Source: Rutidosis leptorrhynchoides (lineage: Eukaryota > Streptophyta > Magnoliopsida > Asterales > Asteraceae). Taken from it: a stretch of DNA of 64,000 nucleotides. The stretch covers positions 1,929,501 through 1,993,500 of the forward strand of contig NC_092341.1 of assembly GCF_046630445.1 (NCBI RefSeq). Direction: 5' to 3'. Made by a program: the position numbers and the translations under genes. The notes under the pieces are model-generated. The model did not search any database, had not been told where the DNA came from, and saw only the letters and a program-made list of their open reading frames with translations. Below are positions 1 to 13,000 of this stretch, piece after piece. How positions within the stretch are numbered: the first letter of the stretch is position 1; every line of letters starts with the position of its first letter.

Positions 1-79
1 GAGAAATAAAAATAAAAAATAAAATGATGCTTCATGATGTGAACATCAATTAAGGTATATTGAACTCGCACAAAAGAAT

Positions 80-2040
80 GTGAAACGAAAGTTCAAAAAT
101 AATGCATATGCAAGAACTTGCAAATTAATTACTTTATGCATTTACAGATATAAAAAAGTGACTAAATCATATATACCAGCGATAAATGCTCCAGCCCGAA
201 CTGAAATTCCAAAAGCTGGCAATAATGTCACTGTTGAGTCTTTGCCACGCATCAAACGTGGAAGATCAATTGGTTCCGAAGATAAAAATCCTCGAAAAAG
301 AAAATCAGCTGATAATGAGGTAAGAGAAAGTGTTCAAGAAGAACCACAAATCAATATTCCTTCTGCAGAGGATATTGATAAATGTAAATACTAAAATTGC
401 GATAAATTATGCAATATTATGGAACCGAAATGAAACTAAAATCTCTATGAGATATTTTCATATAATGTTACAATGACATCATGAATAAAGATGATGATCT
501 GGAACTAAAATCTGTCATTGAATATATAAAATGGACATGATTGAGCTCAATGGAAAGGAGCAATAAGAGCTGAATTAGAATCGCTCGATAAAAGAAAAGT
601 TTTCGGATCAATCGTTATCACTTTTAAAGATGTGAAACGTATGAGATACAAATGAATTTTTATCCGAAAAAGAAATGTGCAAATGAAGTTACAAGGCAAA
701 ACTAGACTTGTAACTCAAGATTTCCCACAAAGACCGGAAATGAATTATGAGGAAAATTTATCCTCCTGTAATGGATACAATTACTTATTAGATACTTAAT
801 CAACCTTGTAGTTACTTAAATGCATCTCATGGATGTTGTAACTACTTATCTGTATGGATCACTTGATAGTGACATACATGAATATACCTAAAGGGTTTAA
901 GGTATCATAAGCATCTAATGCAAAATCCAAGGGAATGTATTCTATTAAATCACAAAGATTTTTATATGGGTCTATACAATCAGGACGTATGTGGTATAAC
1001 TGATTAAGTGATTACTTGATAAGAAAAGTGTATACATATAAACTTATTTGCACATGTGTTTTTATTATGAAAAACAATGATCGGATATATATCATAGTTA
1101 TTTATGTCAATGTTCTTAACATCATATGAACAAATAAAAAGATCTATGAAATCATTCAACTTCTAAAGAATTATTTTGAAATGAAAGATCTTGAAAAAAT
1201 CAAGTATTACCTTGGATTGCAAATTGAGCATATGCCTAATGGTTTACTTGTACATCAAACAACTTATACCGAAAAGATTTTAAAACATTTTTTTTAAAGA
1301 CAAACTCATTGTTGTTAGATCACTCAATATTGACACTGATCTATTTCATCCCTGCGAAGATCATGAAAATCTTAACAGATCGGAAGTTCCATATTTTAGT
1401 GCAATTGAGGTTCTTATGTTTCTTATAAATTGTACAAGACCTGACATTTCTCTTGCAGTTAATTTGTTGGCAAGATTCAGCTCAACTTCTACCAAATGAC
1501 AATGGAACGGGATCAAACACATATTTTGATACCCTTGATGAACTGCCGATTTAAAATTATTTTATTCTAACGCTTCAAAACAAGATTTGGTTGATTATAT
1601 ATATGCAGGTCATTCATCAAATCCTCATAAAGATAAATCTCAAACTCGATATGTATTCCTAAATGGAGGTACCACAAAATCATGGCGTTCTCAAAAACAA
1701 ACACTTGTTGTAATATCATCAAATTATGCCGAAGTGATTACATTACATGAAGCCACTCGGGAATGTTTTTGGTTAAGATCAATGACACAACTCATTATTG
1801 ATTCTTGTGAACTAGAACGCGATAAAAGTTCAACAACTATCTATGAAGATAATACAGCTTGCATAGCACAGATGAAAGAAGGATATATCAAAAGTGACTG
1901 AACAAAACACATACCTCCTAGATTCTTCTTATATACTCAAGATCTTATAAAAGACAACCAGATTAAAATAAGATACGTTCAATCAACAACTATGCAGATC
2001 TTTATACCAAAACACTGTCAAATACTGTTTTCAGAACACA
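80..2040 (+). pseudogene. Degenerate Ty1/Copia polyprotein (integrase end, RT, RNase H)
   Basis: Remnant of a Copia gag-pol broken by many stops and frameshifts. Positions 80-394 read as the variable spacer between integrase and reverse transcriptase (basic, with RIKRGR and PRKRK). About 1200-1300 gives the RT segment YYLGLQIEHMPNG. The RT active site near 1103-1114 reads YVNV where Copia elements have YVDD, so the catalytic aspartates are lost. 1587-1901 is the RNase H region (ETRYVF-like, GGTTKSWRS, SNYAEVI). 1914-2040 holds the usual Copia C-terminus (RYVQSTTYADLFTK-like). It is followed by a polypurine tract and LTR in the same orientation. The 5' half lies outside the window. Assignment to Copia follows from domain order (integrase before RT) and motifs; I do not assign a clade. 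Confidence 0.85.
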
Positions 2041-2243
2041 TGTTCACAATATTGGCATGAGGCAAGATCAAAAGATGTGACGACTCAGCGATGTCTACTT
2101 GAGGGGGAGTCAACTCTATGCTGCACTCTTTTTCCCTTGGCTAAAGTTTTTATCCCACTGGATTTTTCTTTAGAAAGGTTTTTAACGAGGCAGTAACTTG
2201 TAGTTGATCTCTAGTGAAACAAAATTGATCATCCAAGGGGGAG

Positions 2244-2484
2244 TGTTATAATATGAACGAACAAAAAGTCATATGGAGATATGGATGATAAATTTTATAG
2301 TCAACTTTGTATAGCTTGTATAGTAATATTTTACACTATAAATAGGCATGTATGGTAGCCATTTAATGGTGTACCATTTCTCTTGAAATATCAATATCAA
2401 TATTTCTTTTCTCCTTCTTCTCTCTTTTTCTCTCTTTGTTCTTATAACCATTAAAGGTAGTTATAAGCCTACTAAATTATAACA
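2244..2484 (+). repeat. 3' LTR of the Copia remnant
   Basis: It starts TGTTATAATATG directly after the purine tract CCAAGGGGGAG (about 2234-2243) and ends AAATTATAACA. The ends form the short inverted repeat TGTTATAA/TTATAACA expected of an LTR. Length is 241 bp, in the usual range for Copia. It contains TATAAATA at 2337-2344. A second purine tract, GAGGGGGAG, lies about 130 bp upstream (near 2101). Confidence 0.8.
2337..2344 (+). promoter_or_regulatory. TATA box in Copia LTR
   Basis: TATAAATA lies in mid-LTR and points in the sense direction, toward the pectin methylesterase gene whose ATG is about 475 bp downstream. It is the expected U3 promoter of the element. Whether it also acts on the neighbouring gene cannot be seen from sequence. 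Confidence 0.5.
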
Positions 2485-2818
2485 AAATGACAATTGTCAG
2501 CCCTAGATAATAAAGCAGTAACAAAATTAAATTGAAAAAAAAAAAGTGTATATAGAACAAGTCAGCCCACATTCATGTTGTGAAGCGTTTTAGCACATAT
2601 GATAATTGCTTTCAAAATTAAGTATAAGTATTGATAGATTCAACATATATAATTTAACTAAAAAAACAATTTACGCATGGTTTATTCATACGTATATATT
2701 GATTGATTCAAACTATATAATTTAACTGATAAAATATTAAATTATATGAAATAGCCTCAGCACCTGTATATATACAGAAGCATTGATCAAGGTAAACCAA
2801 GTAAGTATTACTCAAGTC
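2485..2818 (+). promoter_or_regulatory. Upstream region of pectin methylesterase gene
   Basis: 334 bp of AT-rich DNA lie between the Copia LTR and the ATG. TATATATA at 2767-2774 is a possible TATA box, but it would leave a leader of only about 15-20 nt, so transcription may start from another site. No other clear element was recognised. Confidence 0.35.
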
Positions 2819-5069
2819 ATGGACACCTTTCATTCATTCAAAGGTTACAACAAGTTCAATCATGCTCAACAACACCCACAACAACAACATGAAGAAGAAG
2901 CAGCTTTTCGTCGCAAGTCTCGTAAGCGTATCCTCATCATCACAGTCTCAACTATCCTCCTCATCGTTGTAATCATTGGAGCTGTTGCAGGAACCGTCAT
3001 CCACAAACGCAACAATCATAAGAACTCCGATCAACAACAACCTCAACTATCATCCGCACAATCCATCAAAGCTGTTTGTTCACAGACACAGTATCCAGAA
3101 TCTTGTTATTCCAGCCTTTCAGATGCCAATAAATCCAACACCACTGATCCTGAACAACTCTTCAAGCTCTCTTTACAAGTTGCTTTCGAATCGCTGTCCA
3201 CTTTGTCCTCTTACCAAGAGACATTAATGAACACAGCCGATAAAAGCAATGACATAGAAGCGTTGAAAGTATGCAGGACAGTGATCAGTGACGCGCTAGA
3301 TAATCTTAACGATTCTGTTTCTTCAATGGAGATGAAATCAGGTGAGAAACTGTTATCGCCACAGAAAATAGACGACTTGAGAACATGGCTAAGCTCGGCC
3401 GTGACCAACCAAGAAACTTGCGTCGATAGTCTTCAGGAAATGAATTCAACATTTGTAGAACCAATGAAGTCTCAAATGAAGAATTCAACAGAGTACACAA
3501 GCAACAGTTTGGCAGTTGTTACTAAAATAGTAAGTCTTCTGAAAAATTTGGATATCCCAATTCATAGGAAGCTGTTAGGGGAAATGAATTCTGAGTTTCC
3601 GGAATGGATTAAATCCGGTGACCGTAGACTTCTTCAAGAGAAAAGGCCGCCTACGCCTAATGTGACAGTGGCCAAGGACGGAAGTGGAGAGGTTAGGACC
3701 ATCAATGATGCAATAGCAATGGTCCCCAATAAAAGTGATGAAAGGTTCGTTATATACGTCAAGGAAGGAGTGTACGCGGAGAACGTTGTTCTGGCTAAAT
3801 CATTATGGAATGTCATGGTTTACGGTGATGGCATGAATAAATCCATCGTTTCTGGCAGCTTAAATAAAATCGACGGTGTACCCACTTTCGCCACAGCTAC
3901 CTTCGGTATGTCATTATATATTCTTAAATAACAAATTACTTGCACACACATGTTTCTGATGGATCATAGTACCCAAAAGCTATAACTGGTGACATAATAG
4001 CGCATATATATACAGTATACTACTTGTCAATGGGGGTGCCAATTCAGGTCATAAGGTTGGAGGATTGGTTTGTGTCAAATGGGTCAAGTTCCTCAAGTGT
4101 TTTTTAGGTTGGCAGGCTTCTTTTAGTTCAAATTTTATAGGCCGGAAACAAAAAGAAAAAGAAAAAAAAAAAAAAAAAAAAAAAGCTGAAACTAATTCTG
4201 GTGTGGTTGGAAGGTCATCTAGTTAACCCAAAATCAACCAGTATAATTAAACGGGTTGAAGGGTTGACAATCCCAACCTAACCCCTTAAATTACTTGTTG
4301 GGTTCCTGGCCGGGTCAATCGTTGCTATGTCATAATATTAAATCAAGACCAGTTACTTAATTTTTACAATAATAATTATTATAAACAAACAGGAGTATCT
4401 GGACAAGGATTTATAGCAATGGATATGGGGTTCATGAACACTGCTGGTGGAATAAAAGAACAGGCGGTCGCAATGAGATCAGGTTCAGATTTTTCTGTTT
4501 TCTACAGATGCTCATTCGATGCTTTTCAAGACACTCTTTATCCTCATAGCAACCGTCAGTTTTACCGTGATTGTAACATTACTGGAACCGTTGATTTCAT
4601 ATTTGGGGACTCATCAGTAGTGTTTCAAAATTGCACGATTATGCCACGCCAACCGTTAGACGGTCAATTTGTAACCATCACAGCTCAAGGAAAGAAAGAT
4701 CCAAATGAGAACACAGGTATTTCAATCCAAAAATGTGTGATTACACCGCTAGACAGTCTGACAGCTCCGACGTACTTGGGCAGACCATGGAAGAACTACT
4801 CAACAACGGTGATCATGCAATCAAGTATTGGAAGTTTCTTGAATCCGTTGGGTTGGACAGAGTGGGTTCAAGGTGTGTTACCACCTTCATCTATATTCTA
4901 TGGTGAGTACCAAAATGTTGGCCCCGGATCAAAAGTTGATCAACGGGTTAACTGGACAGGTTATGAACCCCGCTTAACGAGTGCCCAAGCAGCTAGATTC
5001 AATGTGAACTCTTTCATCGGAGGCTCGGCTTGGTTACCTCAAACAGATGTCACGTTTGATTCAACCTAA
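2819..5069 (+). CDS. Pectin methylesterase with N-terminal inhibitor (pro) domain; two exons, 2819-3905 and 4393-5069
   Basis: Predicted 587-residue pectinesterase (removes methyl esters from cell-wall homogalacturonan). I start at the first ATG, 2819; the frame upstream has only TTG. A basic N-terminus precedes a membrane or signal-anchor segment at about residues 38-61. The PMEI-like pro-region spans about 83-235 with conserved Cys (first at 87). Basic processing site RRLL lies at 269-272. The catalytic domain follows from about 280. Active-site residues expected from the family are present: Q386 (EQAVAM), Q408/D409 (FQDTLY), D430 (GTVDFIFG) and R493 (LGRPW). This is the type I (pro-PME) layout, with an intron at the usual place just before VSGQGF. 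It would enter the secretory pathway, be cleaved at RRLL and act in the wall. Frame is open across both exons, with no sign of decay. It is the only clear host gene here. Confidence 0.95.
3906..4392 (+). other. Intron of pectin methylesterase gene
   Basis: 487-bp phase-1 intron: donor G|GTATGT after ...ATFG, acceptor AACAG|GAGTATCTGG. Splicing restores the family sequence TFGVSGQGFIAMD. It holds a purine run of about 40 bp near 4144-4184 but no ORF. Confidence 0.93.
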
Positions 5070-5439
5070 CATTGATTATTGTCATTTAAAAGTTGTATTT
5101 ATTTATTTTCTTGTAACTATCATGCTTAAAAACATATTAACAATATGATTTCAACTTAATTCAATTCTATGAATATGAATACATTTTCTTTTCAAATTCT
5201 AACAAACTAATTAATAGCAAAATTTAATATATCTGTAAGGGTTTAAACTAGCAAGAAGAAAGAAATTACCTATTATATATATTGTAATATTTGGTCCAAA
5301 CATTACCAATACTGTAGTGGTTGGGCACTTGGGCCATGAGTTCTTTTGAAAAGATCTTACCTTCAAACCTAACCAAAAACATATATTGGTGTGTCCATTA
5401 TAGAATTGGCTACGAAATACTTGTATTTTAACGCCCTTA
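5070..5439. other. 3' flank of PME gene; no gene seen
   Basis: AT-rich. It includes the PME 3' UTR, with possible poly(A) signal variants near 5100-5150. The open frame on the minus strand at 5211-5543 has no recognisable domain and runs into a repeat, so I do not call it. The exact left edge of the next LTR was not resolved. Confidence 0.5.
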
Positions 5440-7519
5440 AACGATACTTTTTTTTTTTTAATATAAAGGTGACCACCCAAACCCAGTGATATGCCGCGGC
5501 GCAGCAATCCTTGGGTGCGGCGCGGCCATTCAAACGATTTCAAACCAGTTTTTCAGTCCTCCTGTTTTCAAAACTCTTGTTATGCCGCGGCGCGGCAAAT
5601 GGGGTCGCGGCGCGACCTTACACTATCGCTGGTACTGAACTTCGACTTGCTTTAAAAACCACAATTTCACTACTTCTTCATTACACAACACCATTTTAAC
5701 AGCATAATACAAAAACAAACTTAGTCAAAGTAGTTTCTTACATCATTAAACATTACAAGCATCATTTAGTGAACAATACGTTTACACATTTTAAACATAA
5801 TATTTGGTCCCAATTCTCAAAAGAACATAGTTTATGAGTACAAAGGACTTAACATTGATAAGCGGTATCATTAGAGCTAGATTCAAAATAGGGACTTGCA
5901 CTACCACTTACTATATGACCAATGCTCCGCTATCCTCAAATAGGCTTCTTACCTTCACGGTGTCCTTTCGTTCTTATAAAAACATAAAAATAACATGGGG
6001 GTAAGCTTTCATGCTTAGTGAGTTATAGACGAATAAAAGAACACATATCATTGAGCATAAACAATGCATCACTTAATCTCTCCAACCCGAATGGTTGTTT
6101 ACTTACTTTCGGATCCGACTCCTTTCCTTACCATAAACATAACTTACTAAGGCCAAACCTAGTAATTATGTCTAAGCTAACCATAACTATAGGCATACAC
6201 ATATGCCTAAGCTACCTTAACCACAATGCGTACATATCTACTTAGACACCCAAAGTGTCTAAGCTAAGTCATACCATAGACAAGATCATTAAGCAAGCTT
6301 AATGACTTTGCCTAAGCTAATCATCAACCATAGATACAATTATTAGGCATGCCTAATAATCCTATCTAAGCTATCCATCTAGTGCACTTAGTCGTTGCCC
6401 TCTTGTACGGATGCAATCCGGGATCACTAAGCCACTCTTGACCCGCCCAATTTACCCCCTATAAACTCACCTTGGTTAAACGAGATTCCTTGATCGTTTG
6501 GAGTTCCTTTGTCTTGATTAGCACCTAAACATGAGCTAATCTCATCATTAACATAATTCAAACGAATTTAAATCTCTCAAATGCTTACAACACTTTCATA
6601 AACTTATACATTTGACTTAATCTTTCTTAATCTCCTTTTTACCTCGTCATTCACATGAACATTCATAAAGTATCATTTTTCTTCAATATTCAAGTTCTCT
6701 AATTTAATCTATACAATTTAGAACTTAACCTTCTTAACAACAAATATTTGTAACAATTTCAACAATTCAAAACATAAACTTTGTTCTTCACAATTTAGCT
6801 AAATCTCATAATCATCTTCATTGAGACATTTCATCAAACACCTAGTGTGCATAAACCCATTTTAACTACTAGCATCCTTAAAATCATCATATATCCCAAC
6901 ATCATTACATGTAACAATTTCATACATGAACTTAGCATTTAAACATCACTTGAAATTCATTTTTTAATCATACAAATGTGCACACTCACACATGCAACAA
7001 CTTATAAGCTCGAGATTCATCTAAAACACCCAAATTTAGTGATACATAGATATAAAAGTTCATACCTTGTCTTTAGGGATTTAAGAACCCAAATAATGCA
7101 CAAATGAAGAAGAAATTGAAGAATTGTAACTTGCTATGATGATTAGGGCACGCTAGATTTCATTAATTTCCACTTGCATATACTAAATTCCTCCAATTGA
7201 GGATTTCTCCTCTCTTCTTGTTTGGATCGCCACACACACACACACACACTAAGCTTCTGTATTTTATTTTGCAACTGATAAAGAAATTTCAACATTTTTA
7301 CATGTTTTATTAATTATCTTTGCCTTAATTGCACTTTCTACCCTCCCTACCAAAACCATAATTTGGGAGGTCCTTAAACTAACTTTGCATCTCTAGTCCC
7401 TTTTCAACTTAACTAACAAATCTATAAAATTACCCATTTTATTATACAAAAATAATACCAACAATAAATATCAATTTTAAATTACATAAAATATTACCTG
7501 AATTAATTGGGATGTTACA
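5440..7519 (-). repeat. 3' LTR of element F (chromovirus-type Ty3/gypsy), left edge approximate
   Basis: The right edge is firm: the sense LTR begins TGTAACATCCCAATT at 7519, next to the purine tract of element F. The left edge is uncertain (somewhere about 5.2-5.5 kb) because no second copy is in the window. It contains four GC-rich inverted-repeat motifs (5493-5616), a (CA)n run near 7231-7248 and, on the sense strand, a donor-like AAG|GTATGAAC near 7065. No coding region was recognised. Confidence 0.6.
5493..5616. repeat. Cluster of GC-rich 13-bp inverted repeats in LTR of element F
   Basis: GCCGCGGCGCGGC (5584-5596) and GTCGCGGCGCGAC (5604-5616) are each a 6-bp arm, one central base and the perfect complementary arm. 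Degenerate versions lie at 5493-5505 and 5517-5527. They stand out sharply in an AT-rich LTR and contain CGCG-box cores. Confidence 0.7.
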
Positions 7520-7531
7520 ACTCTCCCCCCG
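7520..7531 (-). other. Polypurine tract of element F
   Basis: The minus strand reads ACGGGGGGAGAGT directly before the LTR start TGTAACATCCC. This is the plus-strand primer site for reverse transcription. Confidence 0.75.
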
Positions 7532-9918
7532 TTGGATTGTTCGCGTCCTCGCGAACCACTCTTGGTGCAATGTTGGATAATACTTCATAAGCCATTCTTC
7601 GGGTTCCCATGTACATTCAAAACCCTTTCTAAATTGCCATAACACTTTCGACAACATCACCGACTTATTTCTTAATTGCTTAATCTTTTGATCCAAAATC
7701 TTTATTGGCTTTTCCGCATATCTTAACTTATCGTCAACTTCAATTTCATCTAGTGGAACATACGTTGATTCATCCGCCAAACACTTTCTTAATTGTGACA
7801 CGTGAAACGTGTCATGTATGTTACTCAATTCATCGGGACCCAATTTTGGACCCAAATGGTCCCACAAATCTTGGACCCAATTTTTCCCTTTTTCGAAAAC
7901 GAATTCTACCCTTCCACGGGGAAACCTTAAGCATTACCTTATCACCCACTTGAAATTCTATCGGCTTCCTTCTTTTATCCGCATATGACTTTTGTCGATC
8001 TTGTGCCGCTTTCATTCTTTCACGAATTTGATCTATCATTTCGGTAGTTTGTTACACTACTTCCGTGCTTCCTAATTCCCTTTGACCCACTTCACCCCAA
8101 CATATTGGGGTTCTACACTTTCTCCCATACAACATCTCATAAGGTGCCATTTCAATAGTAGAATGATAACTATTGTTGTATGAAAATTCAACTAAAGGTA
8201 GGTGAGTATCCCAACTACCACCAAAATCGATGATACATGCCCTCAACATATCCTCAAGAGTTTGGATAGTTCGCTCATTTTGACCATCCGTTTGTGGGTG
8301 AAACGCGGTGCTTATATGCAACTTGGTGCCCATCTCTTCTTGAAACTTCCTCCAATATCGTGAGGTAAATCGGGTGTCACAGTCCGAAACAATGGAAACC
8401 GGCACTCCATGCCTTGCAACAACCTCCTTCATATATAATTTAGACATTGTTTTCGACGATGAAGCTTCTCTTATTGCTAAAAATAACGCACTCTTAGTCA
8501 ATCTATCAGCAATAATTCAAATGGCGTCGTTTTGCCGAGGGGTCTTAGGCAACTTAGTCACTAAATCCATCGTGATATGCTCCCATTTTTATACCGGTAC
8601 CTCTAGCGGTTGAAGTTTTGCATACGGAATTTGATGATCGGCTTTTACTTGGAGGCAAGTAAGACACTTATGAACATACTTTACTATATCTCTCTTCATT
8701 CCTGGCCACCAATAGTCTTTTCTTAGGTCCCTATACATTTTCGTAGCACCGGGGTGAATCGAATACTTAGATTTGTGAGCTAAGTCAAGGAGCTCACTTC
8801 TAGCACCACTTTGTAAAGGTACCCAAATTCTTCCATATCTAAGCCTTAGACCACGGGATATACTATAAAATCATTAACTTACCCTTTGATTCTTTCTTTC
8901 CTCACGTTTTCGGGGGTTAATGCTTTATCTTGCGCCACTCGGATACTATCGAATATTTGGGGTGATATTACCATGACTAAACTCGTTACCTTAATCGGTT
9001 GGTGGCTCGACTTCCTACTAAGAGCATCCGCCACCACATTCGCCTTCCCGGGGTGGTACAAAATTTCACAATCGTAATCTTTCACCAAGTCGGGCCCTCT
9101 CCTTTGCCTATCATTTAAATCTCTTTGATCGAACAAGTACTTTAAGTTTTTATGATCGGTATAGATAGAGAACTTTACACCATAAAGATAATGACGCCAT
9201 ATTTTCAAGGCAAAAACCACGGCCGTTAATTCTAGATCATGGGTGCGATAACGTTTTTCATGTATTTTCAATTGTCGAGAAGCATAAGCTATGACTTTCC
9301 CATTTTGCATTAGCACACATCCCAAACCTTTCTTAGAAGCATCACAATAAACCGTTATATTCTCATTTACTTTCGGTAAGATAGTATAGGAGCTTGAACA
9401 AGTTTCTCTTTAAAGAGTTGAAATGCTTGTTCTTGCTTTTCTTCCCATTTCCATTGCACATTCTTGCGGGTTAACTTTGTGAGTGGGGTGGCTATTCTAG
9501 AAAAATCTTGTATGAACCGTCGATAATACCCCGCTAAGCCTAGAAAACTTCTAACTTCGGTGGGATTCATAGGTGGTTCCCATCTCATTATCGCTTCAAT
9601 CTTCGTCGGATCAACACAAATACCCTCCTTATTAATAATATGTCCTAAAAATTGAACTTCACGAAGCCAAAACTCACACTTAGAGAACTTAGCGAACAAC
9701 TTTTCACTCCTTAAAGTTTCTAATACTTGTCGTAAATGCACCGCATGCTCCTCTTCCCCCTTAGAATACACTAAAATATCGTCAATAAATACAATTACAA
9801 ACCTATCGAGCATCGGTCGACACACCCTATTCATCAAATCCATAAACGCGACCGGAGCTTTAGTTAACCCAAAAGGCATTACTACGAATTCATAATGACC
9901 ATATGATGTGCGAGCGGA
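7532..9918 (-). pseudogene. Truncated, broken pol of element F (RT, RNase H, integrase, chromodomain)
   Basis: Minus-strand Ty3/gypsy pol. RT at 9367-9918 with [10 protein letters not shown] and the MPFGLT motif; RNase H at 8879-9325 ([22 protein letters not shown]); integrase zinc region and core at about 8052-8830 ([29 protein letters not shown]); chromodomain-like C-terminus at about 7550-7720 (ending TWEPEEWLMKYYPTL). There is a nonsense codon near 8048, a frameshift near 7830-7867 and several stops in 8502-8878. The RT is cut off at about 9918 within the motif RTSYGHYEF, so gag, protease and the 5' LTR are missing. The domain order plus the C-terminal chromodomain fit a chromovirus, probably Tekay-like, of a different family from elements A-D. 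Confidence 0.88.
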
Positions 9919-10043
9919 GGTGTATGAAATACTATTATTTTTATTACAAAATACGATACAAATTACACAAGTTTTAATTATTTATAGATGGGATATACCT
10001 AAACCTTGCTACAACACTTATAGGTAGTGTACCTAATCGTAGA
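9919..10043. repeat. Short fragment of an unidentified repeat between elements F and A
   Basis: 125 bp that are neither pol of element F nor LTR of element A. It looks like plant repeat DNA (I recall similar stretches in Asteraceae repeats, unverified). The last five bases, GTAGA (10039-10043), are the expected left target-site duplication of element A; the right copy lies outside the window. Confidence 0.4.
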
Positions 10044-13000
10044 TGAAATGTCCCGTTCATATTGATTATAAACGTTACATATTAATTGATTTCGTTGGGA
10101 GGTTTTGACCTCTATATGAGACGTTTTTCAAAGACTGCATTCATTTTTAAAACAACCATAACCTTTATTTTATCAATAAAGGTTTTAAAAACATTACGTA
10201 GATTATCAAATAATGATAATCTAAAATATACTGTTTACACACGACCATTATATAATGGTTTACAATAGAAATATATTACATCGACATATGTTTCTTGAAT
10301 GCAGTTTTTACACAATATCATACAAACATGGACTCCAAATCTTGTCCTTATTTTATTATGCAACAGCGGAAGCTCTTAGTATTCACCTGAGAATAAACAT
10401 GCTTTAAACGTCAACAAAAATGTTGGTGAGTTATAGGTTTAACCTATATATATCAAATCGTAATAATAGACCACAAGATTTCATATTTCAATACACATCC
10501 CATACATAGAGATAAAAATCATTCATATGGTGAACACATGGTAACCGACATTAACAAAATGAATATATAAGAATATCCCCATCATTCCGGGACACCCTTC
10601 GGATATGATATAAATTTCAAAGTACTAAAGCATCCGGTACTTTGGATGGGGTTTGTTAGGCCCAATAGATCTATCTTTAGGATTCGCGTCAATTAGGGTG
10701 TTTGTTCCCTAACTCTTAGATTACCAGACTTAATAAAAAGGGGCATATTCGATTTCGATAATTCAACCATAGAATGTAGTTTCACGTACTTGTGTCTATT
10801 TTGTAAATCATTTATAAAACCTGCATGTATTCTCATTCCAAAAATATTAGATTTAAAAAAATGGGACTATAACTCACTTTCACAGATATTTCCTTCCCCG
10901 AAAATAAGACTTGGCCACGGATCGATTCACGAACCTATACAAATATGTACATATATATCAAAGTATGATCAAAATATAATTACAACCATTTTTATTATGT
11001 TTTAAAGATTTGAGTGTATTAAGTCAGCTGTCCTCGTTAGTAACCTACAACTAGTTGTCCACAGTTACATGTACAGAAATAAATCGATAAATATTATCTT
11101 GAATCAATCCACGACCCAGTGTATACACGTCTCAGGCTAGATCACAACTCAAAGTATATATATATTTGGAATCAACCTCAACCCTGTATAGCTAACTCCA
11201 ACATTACTGCAAATAGAGTGTCTATGGTTGTTCCAAATAATATATATACATGGGTCGATATGATATGTCAAAACATTTGCATACGTGTCTATGGTATCCC
11301 AAGATTACATAATATATTAGAATACATGTATAATACAATATAAGTTAGCTAGGATATGATTTGTATAGATTTGTTAAACATTTCCCGTAGCTAAAAAGAT
11401 CAAAAATATCCAATCTTGTTTTAACCATAACTTCTTCATTTTAAATCCGTTTTGAGTGAATCAAATTGCTATAGTTTCATATTGAACTCTAATTTAAGAA
11501 TCAAAACAGAAAAAGTATAGGTTTATAGTCAGAAATTTAAGTTACATGTCAATTACTAAAGAGGTAGTCATTTCCGTCGAAAGAACGACATCTTGATGAC
11601 CATTTTGAAAAACATACTTTCACTTTGAGTTTAACCAAGATTTTTGGATATAGTTTCATGTTCATATGAAAAATCATTTTCCCAGAAGAACAACTTTTAA
11701 ATCAAAGTTTATCATAGTTTTTAATTATCCAAACTAAAACAGCCCCCGGTTTCACTACGACGGCGTATATCCGATTTTTATGGTGTTCATCGTGTTTCCA
11801 GGTTTTAAATCATTAAGTTAGCATATCATATAGATATAGAACATGTGTTTAGTTTATTTTAAAAGTCAAGTTAGAAGTATTAACTTTTGTTTGCGAACAA
11901 GTTTAGAATTAACTAAACTATGTTCTAGTGATTACAAGTTTAAACCTTCGAATAAGATAGCTTTATATGTATGAATCGAATGATGTTATGAACATCATTA
12001 CTACCTCAAGTTTTCTGGATAAAACTATTGGAAATGATAAAAATGGATCTAGCTTCAAAGGATCCTTGGATGGCTTGAAAGTTCTTGAAGCAGAATCACG
12101 ACACGAAAACAGTTCAAGTAAGATTTTCATTCGAAATAAGATTGTTATAGTTGTAGAAATTGAATCAAAGTTTGAATATGAATATTACCTTGAATTAGAA
12201 AGATAACCTACTGTAAATAACAAAGGTTCCTTGATCTTAGATGATTACTTGGAATGGATTAGAAAGCTTGGAAGTAGACTTGAAAACTTGGAAGTATTCT
12301 TGATTTTTATGAAACTATACTTATCGAATTTATGAAGAACACTTAGAACTTGAAGATGGAACTTGAGAGAGATCAATTAGATGAAGAAAATTGAAGAATG
12401 AAAGTGTTTGTAGGTGTTTTTGGTCGTTGGTATATGGATTAGATATAAAGGATATGTAATTTTGTTTTCATGTAAATAAGTCATGAATGATTACTAATAT
12501 TTTTGTAATTTTATGAGATATTTCATGCTAGTTGCCAAATGATGGTTCCCACATATGTTAAGTGACTCACATGGGCTGCTAATAGCTGATTATTGGAGTG
12601 TATATACCAATAGTACATACATCTAAAAGCTGTGTATTGTACGAGTACGAATACGGGTGCATACGAGTAGAATTGTTGATGAAACTGAACGAGGATGTAA
12701 TTGTAAGCATTTTTGTTAAGTAGAAGTACTTTGATATGTGTCTTGAAGTCTTTCAAAAGTGTAAGAATACATATCAAAACATAACATGTATATACATTCT
12801 AATGGATTCGTTAAGTCTTCGTTAGTCGTTACATGTAAGTGTTGTTTTGAAACCTTTAAGTTAACGATCTCAATTAATGTTGTTAACCCAATGTTTATTA
12901 TATCAAATGAGATGTTAAATTATTATATTATCATGATATTATGATGTATGAATATCTCTTAATATGATACATACATTAAAATATCGTTACAACGATAATC

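Noticed and set aside
5211..5543. 110-codon minus-strand ORF after the PME gene
   Set aside because: No domain, and it crosses into the GC-rich LTR segment of element F.
11967..12206. 79-codon ORF in LTR of A
   Set aside because: Other LTR copies do not keep it open; chance frame.
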